Source of the DNA: Actinomadura mexicana
GTDB taxonomy: Bacteria; Actinomycetota; Actinomycetes; Streptosporangiales; Streptosporangiaceae
Assembly: GCF_900188105.1 (NCBI RefSeq)
Contig: NZ_FZNP01000003.1
Location: 496,001-560,000 of the forward strand
Direction: 5' to 3'
DNA length: 64,000 nucleotides
Within the stretch, counting starts at the first letter, position 1, and every line of letters starts with the position of its first letter. Shown piece after piece: positions 1 to 7,032 of this stretch. Made by a program: the position numbers and the translations under genes. The notes below the pieces were generated by a model. It had not been told where the DNA came from and did not search any database. It saw only the letters and a program-made list of their open reading frames with translations.

Positions 1-709
1 GCGTCGCGCACAGGGAGCCGAGCGGGTCGGAACCGTCCCGCACGGCATGGCCGATCGCGAGGGCCTTGGTGACCGTGCCCTCGATGACCGCGCCCCGCGC
101 CTGCGCGCCGGTCAGCACGTAGTCGGCCATCAGCGCCGACGCCCCGCTGGCGACGCAGACCGCCCGGGAGATGCGCTCGGACCACAGCCCGTCGACCGGG
201 CGGACCGTGGTGACGTTGCCCTGCACGTCGGCCAGGACGACGAGGTTCACCGGCCGTCCCGCCACGTACATCGAGACCATCTGGACCTCGGGGAACGCCC
301 GTCCCATCCCGTCGGCGTCGACCAGCGGCAGGCCGAGCCGCGCCGCCCAGCCGACCGGACCGACGCCGTTCGAGCCGCCGATCTCGCAGGCCATCACCGC
401 GGCCACCGGACGGCCGAGCGTCCGCTCGACCTCGTCCCGGATGAGCAGCGGCTCCTCCCCGCTCATCAGCATCTCGTGGGCGACGGTGGGCGCTCCGATC
501 CCCGACAGCGGGAGGACGAGGCTGTCGTCGGGCACCTCCGACAGCGGGATGAGCGGCACCTCGCCGAACTCGTCGATCGCCCGGACCGCGGTCAGCGTGC
601 CCGTCTCGACGTCCCCGCCGCCCCCGGTGCCCAGGATCGCGCAGCCGCGGGCGAGCGCCGGAACGTCGTCTAGGGTCACGCGACCGGTCCTCGAAGGTGT
701 CATCTGCAT
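1..709 (-). CDS. DUF917 family protein (S-methyl thiohydantoin desulfurase-like), C-terminus off window
   Basis: Partial gene that continues past base 1. About 236 residues are visible, starting MQMTPSRTGRVTLDDVPALA at 709 (an in-frame ATG at 703 is equally possible; no clear Shine-Dalgarno). The glycine-rich stretch AILGTGGGGDVETG near the N-terminus, followed by PLSGIGAPTVAHE, GRPVAAVMACEIGGSNG and GLPLVDADGMGRAFPE, is characteristic of DUF917, whose members include S-methyl thiohydantoin desulfurases and which often sit beside hydantoinase or oxoprolinase genes. It is divergent from a PucR-type regulator, which fits a role in nitrogen or purine-like compound catabolism under PucR control; that link is inference. 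The substrate cannot be read from the sequence. Confidence 0.8.
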   Translation of the reverse strand, partial: MQMTPSRTGRVTLDDVPALARGCAILGTGGGGDVETGTLTAVRAIDEFGEVPLIPLSEVPDDSLVLPLSGIGAPTVAHEMLMSGEEPLLIRDEVERTLGRPVAAVMACEIGGSNGVGPVGWAARLGLPLVDADGMGRAFPEVQMVSMYVAGRPVNLVVLADVQGNVTTVRPVDGLWSERISRAVCVASGASALMADYVLTGAQARGAVIEGTVTKALAIGHAVRDGSDPLGSLCAT

Positions 710-798
710 GCTGGAAGAATGGTCCCACCGTCTGACCTGGCGGAAGGGTGGAGGGCACAAGGTTTCGCGAGTGTTTGTGTCGGTGGCACAATGCGGGC

Positions 799-2280
799 GT
801 GTCCTTCGTCGCGGACCTGGTCGGGACCGGTTCCCGGATCCCCCTCACCCTGCTCGCCGGCCCGGCCGACGCCGTGCCGCTCACCTCCGTCACCGCGGTC
901 GAGGCGCTGGCGCGTCTGCGGCGCGCCCCGGAGGGCGCGCTGGTCGTCGTGACGGGACGGTCGGCCGCGAGGGCCGCCGGATACGAGCTGGACATCGCCG
1001 TCCGCACCGCCGCCGAACGCGGCGTGCCCGCGCTGGTCCTCATCGGCTGCGGCCCGCTGCCGATCACCGCGGCCCGGCTGGCCGACCGCGCCCGCCTCGC
1101 CGTCCTCACGGCCGAGGAGGACTGCGACGTCGCCGAGGTCGTGCTCTACCTCGGCCAGGTCATCCGGGGCGACGCCGCCGACTCGCTCGCCCGCGCGCAG
1201 GCGGCGCTGCGGATCGTCCGCGAGGCCGGCGAGCCCCCCGGCGCCGCCGAGGACGGCGACCGCGTCGTCGCGCTGCTCGAACGGGTCGGGGCGGTGCTCG
1301 GCCGCACCCTGACGACGACGGACGAGGCGGCGGGGCCGGCGGACGCCGAGCCGATCTGGGTGGCGGGCCGCCGCCAGGGCGGCGTGACGGGTCCGCCGGA
1401 CGACGCCGTGCGGCTGGTGCTGCCCGCCGTGGCCGCCGCGGTCGGCCGGTTGCGGCAGTTCGCGCTGGAGCGGGCGACCGCGCCCGGCCAGACCCGGTCC
1501 GACATCCTCACCGAGCTGATCGTCAGCGAGCGCGTCCAGGCGGGGGCACTGGCCGACCGGGCCCGGCTGCTCGGCCTGGCCGTGGACGACCTGCACACCG
1601 CCATCTGGATGACCCCGGACCGGCCGCCCGGCCCGGACCCCGCCGAGCTCGCGGAGCGGCGGCGGCTGTTCGACACCCTCACCCTGCGCACCCACCAGGC
1701 CCCGCAGCCCTCCGGCGAGTCGTGGAACCTGGCCCGCCTCGCCGCCGACATCGTGCTGGTCGGCACCGCCCGGGCCGAGATCCGGCCGCCGCGCGCCCTG
1801 CAGATGATCGACGCCGTGCGCGCCGCCGTGGCGGAGGAGCATCCCGGTATGGTGCTGCGCTTCGGGATCGGCACACCGCAGCGGGGGATCGAGGGGCTGC
1901 GCCAGTCGGCCACGGAGGCCCGCGCCGCGGCGGCGATCGCCGTCCGCTCCCGCGAACTCGTCCACACCTTCGACGCCGCCGGCATCAACCGGGTGCTGTC
2001 CCAGATCGCCGCCTCCGCACTCAGCCGCCGGGTGGTCGACGATCTGCTGCGCCCGCTCGACGCGCTCGGCCCGGGACGGTCGGCCGAGGCCATCGCCACG
2101 CTGTGCGCCTACCTTGACGCGCGCGGCTCGCTGAAGGCCGCCGCGTCCCGGCTGGCGCTGCACCCCAACGCGGTCAACTACCGGATCAGGAAGATCGTCG
2201 AAAGGCTCGGCGCCGACCTGTCCGACCCGGACACCGCGTTCGCCCTGCACCTGGCCTGCCGCGTCCGCCTCCGCGACTGA
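799..2280 (+). CDS. PucR family transcriptional regulator
   Basis: About 493 residues. The N-terminal half (ADLVGTGSRIPLTLLAGPAD onward) resembles the PucR-type regulatory domain. The C-terminus carries the PucR helix-turn-helix (CAYLDARGSLKAAASRLA followed by HPNAVNYRIRKIVERLGADL), which recognises operator DNA. The GTG at 799 is chosen because a CACAAT box lies at 787-792, six bases before it, with no Shine-Dalgarno, so the mRNA may be leaderless; an in-frame ATG at 748 would add 17 residues unlike the family. It diverges from the DUF917 gene and probably controls it, as PucR proteins commonly regulate adjacent catabolic genes. The inducer is not known. A perfect hairpin follows the stop. 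Confidence 0.88.
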   Translation: MSFVADLVGTGSRIPLTLLAGPADAVPLTSVTAVEALARLRRAPEGALVVVTGRSAARAAGYELDIAVRTAAERGVPALVLIGCGPLPITAARLADRARLAVLTAEEDCDVAEVVLYLGQVIRGDAADSLARAQAALRIVREAGEPPGAAEDGDRVVALLERVGAVLGRTLTTTDEAAGPADAEPIWVAGRRQGGVTGPPDDAVRLVLPAVAAAVGRLRQFALERATAPGQTRSDILTELIVSERVQAGALADRARLLGLAVDDLHTAIWMTPDRPPGPDPAELAERRRLFDTLTLRTHQAPQPSGESWNLARLAADIVLVGTARAEIRPPRALQMIDAVRAAVAEEHPGMVLRFGIGTPQRGIEGLRQSATEARAAAAIAVRSRELVHTFDAAGINRVLSQIAASALSRRVVDDLLRPLDALGPGRSAEAIATLCAYLDARGSLKAAASRLALHPNAVNYRIRKIVERLGADLSDPDTAFALHLACRVRLRD

Positions 2281-2310
2281 CAGGACGCCGCCGACCGGAG
2301 AAATGAAGAA

Positions 2311-2344
2311 CCGCTCTCGTCCCGGGGATCCGGGACGAGAGCGG
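2311..2344 (+). terminator. Rho-independent-like terminator after the PucR gene
   Basis: Perfect 14-bp stem (CCGCTCTCGTCCCG with CGGGACGAGAGCGG) and a 6-base loop, 30 bp after the PucR stop. There is no U tract, as is common for actinomycete hairpin terminators. It could also serve the minus-strand peptide gene at 2392-2478. Confidence 0.75.
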
Positions 2345-2391
2345 CCTATTGATCAGCACCGCGGCCCGGAGGCCACATCGATCAGTTGTCG

Positions 2392-2478
2392 TCATGCACC
2401 CTTGATGGTGCCGTCGTCGTCGAGGATGATGTCGCCGTCCTCGTTCTCGCCGACCTTCCTGCCCATTTGCATGGCCAT
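2392..2478 (-). CDS. 28-residue acidic peptide of unknown function
   Basis: Small open frame MAMQMGRKVGENEDGDIILD followed by DDGTIKGA and a TGA stop. Three in-frame ATGs (2478, 2472, 2466) are possible starts. It is basic at the N-terminus and rich in Asp/Glu in the second half, with no cysteine. It is preceded by a distinctly AT-rich stretch (about 2480-2520, unusual in this chromosome) that would fit a promoter reading left, and is followed by the perfect hairpin at 2311-2344, so promoter, short frame and terminator form a complete transcription unit. The Shine-Dalgarno is weak. A leader-core precursor peptide is one possibility, but no modifying enzyme is recognisable nearby. No function is assigned. 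Confidence 0.4.
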   Translation of the reverse strand: MAMQMGRKVGENEDGDIILDDDGTIKGA

Positions 2479-2624
2479 GGTGATAACCCCGTTTCGTTTT
2501 CAATCATCTGTTAACAAAATGACGGGTCTCGAGAACCCGCATAGTGGACTGTACAGAGCCCGGCCGAGTCGGCAACCCGCATCTTCGAATCGGGCCGGAA
2601 ATCTGCGGTCCATCGGAACAAGAA

Positions 2625-2655
2625 CCGGCCTCCACCCCATCGGGGTGAAGGCCGG
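2625..2655 (-). terminator. Hairpin terminator downstream of the ATPase-fold gene
   Basis: A 14-bp stem with one mismatch (CCGGCCTCCACCCC with GGGGTGAAGGCCGG) and a 3-base loop, about 50 bp beyond the stop of the minus-strand gene at 2704-3183. Its left arm shares the 14-mer AACCGGCCTCCACC with the hairpin at 3301-3330. Confidence 0.7.
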
Positions 2656-2703
2656 CCACTGCATCGCCCGGATCGGTGGATCCGGGCGTCGGTCAGGTGG
2701 AGA

Positions 2704-3183
2704 TCAGCGCGGCTGCGGGTCCACGATGGCCCAGGCGCGCTTGCCGCCACCGGTGCGCACGGCGCCGCACCGGTGGGTCTGCGAGATGACTCGCTTGAGC
2801 CCGGTCCGGGTCGACTCCTGCACCGTGGGCATCTCGGGGTTCCGGTCGCCCACCATGACGAGGGGGTACTTCACCATCTCCCGCTCGTCGGTGGCCCACC
2901 CCAGGAACAGGGTGACGGCCGGACCGTCGGGCAGGAACACCCCTGCCGGCGCCTGCCCGTACCACTGGGCATTGCGGATCAGCTCCATCGCGACGCGCGT
3001 CACGATGCCCCGCACCTCCGGGGGGAGGTCGGCGAAGATGCCCTGCACCGAGTGCTCGACCATCGCCTCCGTGGGCTCGTTGGCCTCGCTCGTCTGCTTC
3101 CCGATGGTGTAGGGCACGGGGCCCGTCTCGAACTCGGGACGCTGCTGCGGACGGGATCCGATGACCCCGGTCAGTCCGTTCAT
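2704..3183 (-). CDS. Divergent GHKL/HATPase_c-like ATP-binding protein
   Basis: 159 residues. The order of motifs resembles the anti-sigma-factor-type histidine-kinase-like ATPase fold seen in many small actinomycete regulators: VTRVAMELIRNAQWYG (N-box, usually E-L-x-x-N-A) in the middle, LVMVGDRNPEMP (the V-x-D-x-x-x-x-P box), then GLKRVISQTHRCGAVRTGGG and a final KRAWAIVDP. The G-rich lid is reduced. The start is ATG 3183 with AAGGAG six to seven bases upstream. Such proteins are commonly soluble regulators paired with XRE and DUF397 proteins, but neither partner is present. The gene is flanked by two related hairpins (2625-2655 and 3301-3330). The fold assignment is by motif only; whether it binds ATP is uncertain. 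Confidence 0.6.
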   Translation of the reverse strand: MNGLTGVIGSRPQQRPEFETGPVPYTIGKQTSEANEPTEAMVEHSVQGIFADLPPEVRGIVTRVAMELIRNAQWYGQAPAGVFLPDGPAVTLFLGWATDEREMVKYPLVMVGDRNPEMPTVQESTRTGLKRVISQTHRCGAVRTGGGKRAWAIVDPQPR

Positions 3184-3241
3184 GGAAAAGCTCCTTCGGT
3201 CTTGGTTGCGTAGCGAGAGCCGGGAAGGTCACTCGCGGGGT

Positions 3242-3574
3242 CTACCGTCCGGACGCGGCCGGAAGCGGCAACTCCTGCGGCGTGCGGTGCACCCGAGAAA
3301 CCGGCCTCCACCTGGGGAGGCGGGGGCCGGCCGGTGCATCGTGCCCGGGCGCCGAACCGCCTCGGAAGGCGGCTCGGCCGGGCGTTCGGGAGGCGGGGTG
3401 GTCGAGCGCGTACTCGGCCACCACGAACTTCCCGTTCTTGGTGGAGAAGGCCCCGTACCGGGACAGATCCGTGCGGATCAGTGCCGGCCCTCGGCCGTTG
3501 AGAGCGGAACCGTCGTCGAGGCTGCGAGCCCGGTCGGGCGGTGTCGGGCCGGTGAGGCCCAGCCCGTCCGCCAC
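3242..3574 (-). CDS. Hypothetical protein, doubtful
   Basis: Open frame of 110 codons from a GTG. The stretch ALIRTDLSRYGAFSTKNGKF then VVAEYALDHPASRTP has protein-like composition and differs from the Arg/Pro-rich shadow frames nearby, but the C-terminal part runs through the hairpin at 3301-3330. No Shine-Dalgarno is evident. It may be a small real gene, or the remnant of a longer one. The rest of 3184-3673 shows no other gene. Confidence 0.25.
   Translation of the reverse strand: MADGLGLTGPTPPDRARSLDDGSALNGRGPALIRTDLSRYGAFSTKNGKFVVAEYALDHPASRTPGRAAFRGGSAPGHDAPAGPRLPRWRPVSRVHRTPQELPLPAASGR
3301..3330. repeat. Hairpin related to the one at 2625-2655
   Basis: Near-perfect 13-bp stem (CCGGCCTCCACCT with AGGCGGGGGCCGG, two non-Watson-Crick pairs) and a GGGG loop. 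Its left arm repeats AACCGGCCTCCACC of the hairpin 676 bp to the left. Either a terminator or a duplicated element flanking the ATPase-fold gene. Confidence 0.5.
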
Positions 3575-3673
3575 GCCGGCGGAGCGTTGCGGCCTTCCAT
3601 GGCGGCCGCACGGTAACTCGTGGGTGCCCTAGGGGCGCCCGCGACCTGTCGATAAAACAAGAAGGAGACGAGG

Positions 3674-4384
3674 ATGACGGTCGAAGAACCGGAGCGGCGA
3701 GGCGGATCGGCACCGGATCGAGCGGAACTCGCCGGTGCGCTCGGGGTCGCGCATGACGACCCGCTGCTCGAAGAGGCCCTCACGCACCGTTCCTACGCCA
3801 ACGAGAACGGCCTGCGCGCTGACCAGCGCCTGGTCTTCGTGGGCGAGGCGGCCCTGCGGATGTGCATCACCGACATCGTGTTCCACCGCAGGCCCGGGGA
3901 CGCGGAGGGCTTGCTGAGCCAGTTGCGGGCCGCCGCGGTCACCGCTGCGGCGCTGGCAGGAGTGGCCCGCTCGCTCGGCGTCGGGGCTCACATCCGGCTG
4001 GGCCGCGGCGAGCAGGCCGACGGTGGGAGGGAGAAGGACTCCATCCTGGCCGACACGCTGACTGCGCTGATCGGGGTGGTCCACCTGCGGCACGGCATAG
4101 GCGCGGTCTCCGCGCTGGTGCACCGGTCGTTCGGCGATCTCATCGAACGGCTGGCGCTGCTGGGCGCGGGGCTGGACTGGAAGAGCGCGCTGCAGTCCCT
4201 CGCCGTCTTCAAGGGGCTGGGGGCGCCTCGGTACCGGGTCGAGCAGAGCGGACCGGACCACAGGGCGCACTTCACGGCCTGGGTCCTGGTCGGCGGCGTC
4301 GAGTACGGCCCGGGCCAGGGCGGCAAGGCCAAGGAGGCCGAGAAGCTCGCCGCGGAGGCGGCCTGGCACGCGATCACTGGGTGA
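3674..4384 (+). CDS. RNase III-like protein with degenerate catalytic site and C-terminal dsRBD
   Basis: 236 residues with the full ribonuclease III layout: helix with ALTHRSYANENG (36-46), the signature region DQRLVFVGEAAL (50-61), RLGRGEQADGG, KDSILADTLTALIG (121-134), and a double-stranded RNA binding domain (about 168-235, ending GGKAKEAEKLAAEAAWHAI). Compared with E. coli RNase III, Glu38 is Gln51, Glu41 is Val54, Asp45 is Glu58 and the essential Glu117 is Thr130, while the Glu65, Glu100 and Asp114 equivalents remain (E78, E113, D127). RNA binding is likely kept and cleavage probably lost; that is inference. The start has AAGGAG six bases upstream. It is followed by a strong terminator, so it is a single-gene transcript. 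It is not the housekeeping rnc. Confidence 0.85.
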   Translation: MTVEEPERRGGSAPDRAELAGALGVAHDDPLLEEALTHRSYANENGLRADQRLVFVGEAALRMCITDIVFHRRPGDAEGLLSQLRAAAVTAAALAGVARSLGVGAHIRLGRGEQADGGREKDSILADTLTALIGVVHLRHGIGAVSALVHRSFGDLIERLALLGAGLDWKSALQSLAVFKGLGAPRYRVEQSGPDHRAHFTAWVLVGGVEYGPGQGGKAKEAEKLAAEAAWHAITG

Positions 4385-4463
4385 CCGGGCGACCTGCTGT
4401 TCCTCGGGGCGACGAACCCGGGGGGCGGCTTGATCTGAAGGCCTCCCTGTGAGGCACTGACCG

Positions 4464-4491
4464 GAGACGGCCCCCTCGCGGGGGCCGTCTC
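4464..4491 (+). terminator. Terminator after the RNase III-like gene
   Basis: Perfect 12-bp stem (GAGACGGCCCCC with GGGGGCCGTCTC) and a 4-base loop, followed by the T-rich GTCTTCGTC. Confidence 0.85.
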
Positions 4492-4590
4492 GTCTTCGTC
4501 CGGCCTGGTTCGTGCGCCGATCGGAACCGGTTGCGCCTTCCGCCGGTCTCCGGACGGGTCCTCAGTGTGTTCTACCGTCGAAGTGCCGGG

Positions 4591-5052
4591 ATGGGTTGTT
4601 TCGGGCTGATAGCCCGCATCGTTCTTCTCGTGATGATGGGCATCGTGTTGATCATCTGTGTGGCCAACCGTTCCTGGCTGCAGGCGAAGGCCGTCAACGC
4701 GATCTACGAGGGCCGGCCCCGGATCCATGCCGGCAAGTACTTCGAACCCGGCGCCACCGCGATGGAGGACGGTGTACGGCAGACGGCCGTACTGATCAAG
4801 GACAAGCCGCACGTCCGCGTGACCTCACCGCCCGACGAATGGCGCGAGAAGCACGAGGACGCCAAGTGCAAGGGCAAAGTGTGCACGGCGGCCGCGACCC
4901 GCGAGTCGTTCACCGGCGGAGGTGCGATCGATATCGGCAGCATCCTCGCGGGGCTGCTGCTGTGCTATTTCATCTGGCTCCTGATCAATGGCGATGACGA
5001 CTATGACGACCGTTACGACCGTCGTTACGACCGCCGCTACTACCGCCGCTGA
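4591..5052 (+). CDS. Two-span membrane protein with charged Tyr/Asp/Arg tail
   Basis: About 153 residues from ATG 4591 (an earlier in-frame start at 4531 would put 20 polar residues before the first membrane segment). One hydrophobic segment at the start (GLIARIVLLVMMGIVLIICV), a soluble middle with two cysteines (DAKCKGKVCTAAATRE), a second segment (IDIGSILAGLLLCYFIWLLI), then a tail NGDDDYDDRYDRRYDRRYYR made of repeated D/Y/R. The middle probably faces outside, where the two cysteines four residues apart could form a disulfide. No family recognised. It lies directly before a prepilin-peptidase remnant. Confidence 0.65.
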   Translation: MGCFGLIARIVLLVMMGIVLIICVANRSWLQAKAVNAIYEGRPRIHAGKYFEPGATAMEDGVRQTAVLIKDKPHVRVTSPPDEWREKHEDAKCKGKVCTAAATRESFTGGGAIDIGSILAGLLLCYFIWLLINGDDDYDDRYDRRYDRRYYRR

Positions 5053-5192
5053 TCCTGCTGGCCGCCTCCCTGCCCGGCGGCCTCGTCGCCGTCGGCATCA
5101 TGATCGTCCGCAGGTCGCGCGAGGGCGAGTTCCCGTACGGCCCCTGCATGCTCGCCGGGGTGCTCGCGTCGATCCTCTCCGCCGCCGGCCGA
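5052..5192 (+). pseudogene. C-terminal fragment of an A24-type prepilin peptidase
   Basis: Reading frame ILLAASLPGGLVAVGIMIVR then RSREGEFPYGPCMLAGVLAS. The EFPYGPCMLAGVLA part matches the conserved end of type IV prepilin peptidases (usually I-P-F-G-P-x-L-x-x-G), followed by the last membrane helix. The catalytic Asp regions and all upstream helices are missing, because the frame overlaps the end of the preceding membrane protein gene. It has no start codon of its own for the homologous part. Interpreted as a remnant left by deletion; a chance resemblance is possible with only about 45 residues. Confidence 0.4.
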
Positions 5193-5195
5193 GGG

Positions 5196-6848
5196 TCAGC
5201 CGCAGAGCTTCCGGCCGGCCTCGACGCCTCCGCCGATCTTGTTGATGGCGGGCGGCGCGAGGCGCGCCCCCCTCGCTCCGACGACGAGCCGGACGCCGTC
5301 CCGCGGCGCGGCGGCGTCGGAGGTGAGCAGCGCGTCCGGGACGTCCCGCGCGAGCGCCGAGGCCTGCGCCTCCGCGGCCGGCGCGTAGACGAGGCGGGTC
5401 TGCGGCGCCGCGGCGGCCTTCTCGACCTTCTTCGCCACCGTGAACCCGCGCCGCCGGAGCTGGTTGACGACCCGTTTCACCTGCGCGTCCCGGGCCCCCG
5501 CGTCGACCACGGTGACGTGCACCTTGCCGGGTGAAGGCGGCTCCGGCCGCGCCTGGGCGGGCTCGGTGGGCTTCGCGGGCAGTTCGTCGTCATGCCGGAT
5601 CGCCTCGAACAGCGGCTTCGCGAGTTCCCCGTTCCACTGGACGCGGTTCGGGTCCGGCGCGTACCCCTCCACGGGGACGGTGACGAACCGCACCTGGCCC
5701 GCGCTCATCCCCTTCAGCCCGTCCGCCAGCTTCCGCATCCCCGCCAGATCCAGGTCGTCGTCGGTCGTCATCGACTTGGTCGCGGCCTTGAGGAACTTGT
5801 ACGTCTTCGCCGGATCAGTGAGGACGGACCCGCTGGTGGCCTTGTCGACGACCGCCGCCATGAACTTCTGCTGCCGTTCGATGCGCTCCAGGTCGGAGCC
5901 GTCACCGAGCGAGTAGCGCGCGCGCACGTAGCCGAGCGCGTCCTCCCCCTTCACGGTCTGCTTCCCGGCCTTCAGGTAGAGCTCGGCCCTCGGGTCCCTC
6001 ACGGGCTTGTCGACGCAGATCTCGACGCCGCCCAGGGCGTCCACCATCCGCTTGAACCCGGCGAAGTCCACCTGGACGAAATGGTCGATGTGGATGCCGG
6101 TGAGCGACTCCAGCGTCTTCCACGTGCACGTCGGCCCCGCGTACGCGAACGCCGCGTTCAGCATCCCGAACTGTGCCGGGACGGTGCCGCCCTTCTCCTT
6201 CCTGCACGCCGGCATCCTCACCATCGAGTCGCGCGGAAAGCTGATCCCGACCGCCTGGTCCCGGTTCGGCGAGAGGTGCAGCAGGATCGTGGTGTCCGAC
6301 CGCGCCCCGGCCATCCCCGGCACCGCGTACTCCGAGTTCTCGCCCTCCCGCGTGTCGGACCCGATCAGCAGGATGTTGAGCGACTTGTTCAGCTTCTTCG
6401 GCCGGTTCGCGCCGAGGTCGTCGCTGACGTGCTTCTGCTCGATGCCGCCCATGAGGTCGTGGTAGAGCCACGCCGCGCCGCCCCCTGCGGCCAGCAGCAG
6501 CGCGACCGCGCCGACCGCGACCCACCGCAGCCCCCTGCGCCGCCCGCCGCCCCGCCGGACTCCGGTGGCGGCCCCGGACGGCGCGGCGTCGTCCGGCCTG
6601 CCTCCGTCCGGCCCGCCTCCGTCCGGCCCGCCTTCGTCCGCCGGTTCCTCGCCACCGACCGGTTCCTCGCCACCGACCGGCTTCTCGTCGCCGGTCGCGG
6701 TCCCGTCGCCGGTCGCGGTCTCTTCCGGGGCTTCGGCGTCGCCGCCGTCCTGTCCGGACGCGGCGCCGGCCGTCTCCGGGGGCGCCGGTGGTCGGCGGGC
6801 GGCCTCGTCCCCCGCGAGGTCGTCGCGGCGCGGGTCTCTGTCGCTCAT
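5196..6848 (-). CDS. LytR-CpsA-Psr (LCP) family protein with LytR_C domain
   Basis: 550 residues. A long acidic, Gly/Glu/Pro-rich cytoplasmic N-terminus (1-105, with repeats GGEEPVGGEEP and GRTEAGRTE-like DNA) precedes one membrane anchor (GLRWVAVGAVALLLAAGGGA). The LCP domain follows: LNILLIGSDTREGE, RSDTTILLHLSP, AVGISFPRDSMVRMP, MLNAAFAYAGPTCTWKTLE, HFVQVDFAGFKRMVDALGGV, YVRARYSLGDGSDLERIERQ. A C-terminal LytR_C domain (KVHVTVVDAGARDAQVKRVV) ends the protein. LCP enzymes transfer lipid-linked glycans such as teichoic-acid-like polymers or arabinogalactan to peptidoglycan outside the membrane. It diverges from a Ser/Thr kinase across a 180-bp promoter region. Confidence 0.92.
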   Translation of the reverse strand: MSDRDPRRDDLAGDEAARRPPAPPETAGAASGQDGGDAEAPEETATGDGTATGDEKPVGGEEPVGGEEPADEGGPDGGGPDGGRPDDAAPSGAATGVRRGGGRRRGLRWVAVGAVALLLAAGGGAAWLYHDLMGGIEQKHVSDDLGANRPKKLNKSLNILLIGSDTREGENSEYAVPGMAGARSDTTILLHLSPNRDQAVGISFPRDSMVRMPACRKEKGGTVPAQFGMLNAAFAYAGPTCTWKTLESLTGIHIDHFVQVDFAGFKRMVDALGGVEICVDKPVRDPRAELYLKAGKQTVKGEDALGYVRARYSLGDGSDLERIERQQKFMAAVVDKATSGSVLTDPAKTYKFLKAATKSMTTDDDLDLAGMRKLADGLKGMSAGQVRFVTVPVEGYAPDPNRVQWNGELAKPLFEAIRHDDELPAKPTEPAQARPEPPSPGKVHVTVVDAGARDAQVKRVVNQLRRRGFTVAKKVEKAAAAPQTRLVYAPAAEAQASALARDVPDALLTSDAAAPRDGVRLVVGARGARLAPPAINKIGGGVEAGRKLCG

Positions 6849-7019
6849 CGGTCCCGTCTCGGGGGCGGGCCCTGGGGAGGGCGCGTGGTCTGCGTGATCG
6901 TCAGTTTAGGGAGGCCGCCTTCAAGGGGCGTCTGTACCTCCTCGTGTTAGATGCGCAGAACGCCTGTTCTGTTGACAAGTGTGCGTAAATCTGGCATCCC
7001 CGGGACGGGTGGTCTTCCG

Positions 7020-7025
7020 TACGAT
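7020..7025 (+). promoter_or_regulatory. -10 box of predicted leaderless kinase mRNA
   Basis: TACGAT seven bases before the GTG at 7033, no Shine-Dalgarno between. A separate TTGACA at 6972-6977 is not at standard spacing from it. Confidence 0.5.
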
Positions 7026-7032
7026 CGGTGCC

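Noticed and set aside
171..2117. Long plus-strand open frame opposite and across the DUF917 and PucR genes
   Set aside because: Its protein is Arg/Pro/Gly-rich without any motif; it is the GC-bias shadow of the PucR gene, whose frame carries clear domain motifs.
2392..2478. Assignment of the 28-residue peptide as a graspetide (ATP-grasp RiPP) precursor
   Set aside because: It is acidic at the end, but there is no ATP-grasp ligase gene nearby and no TxxxxD-type repeat; kept as unknown.
3674..4384. Calling the RNase III-like gene the housekeeping rnc
   Set aside because: Key catalytic acids are changed and the gene is not next to rpmF, mutM or smc as rnc usually is in actinomycetes.
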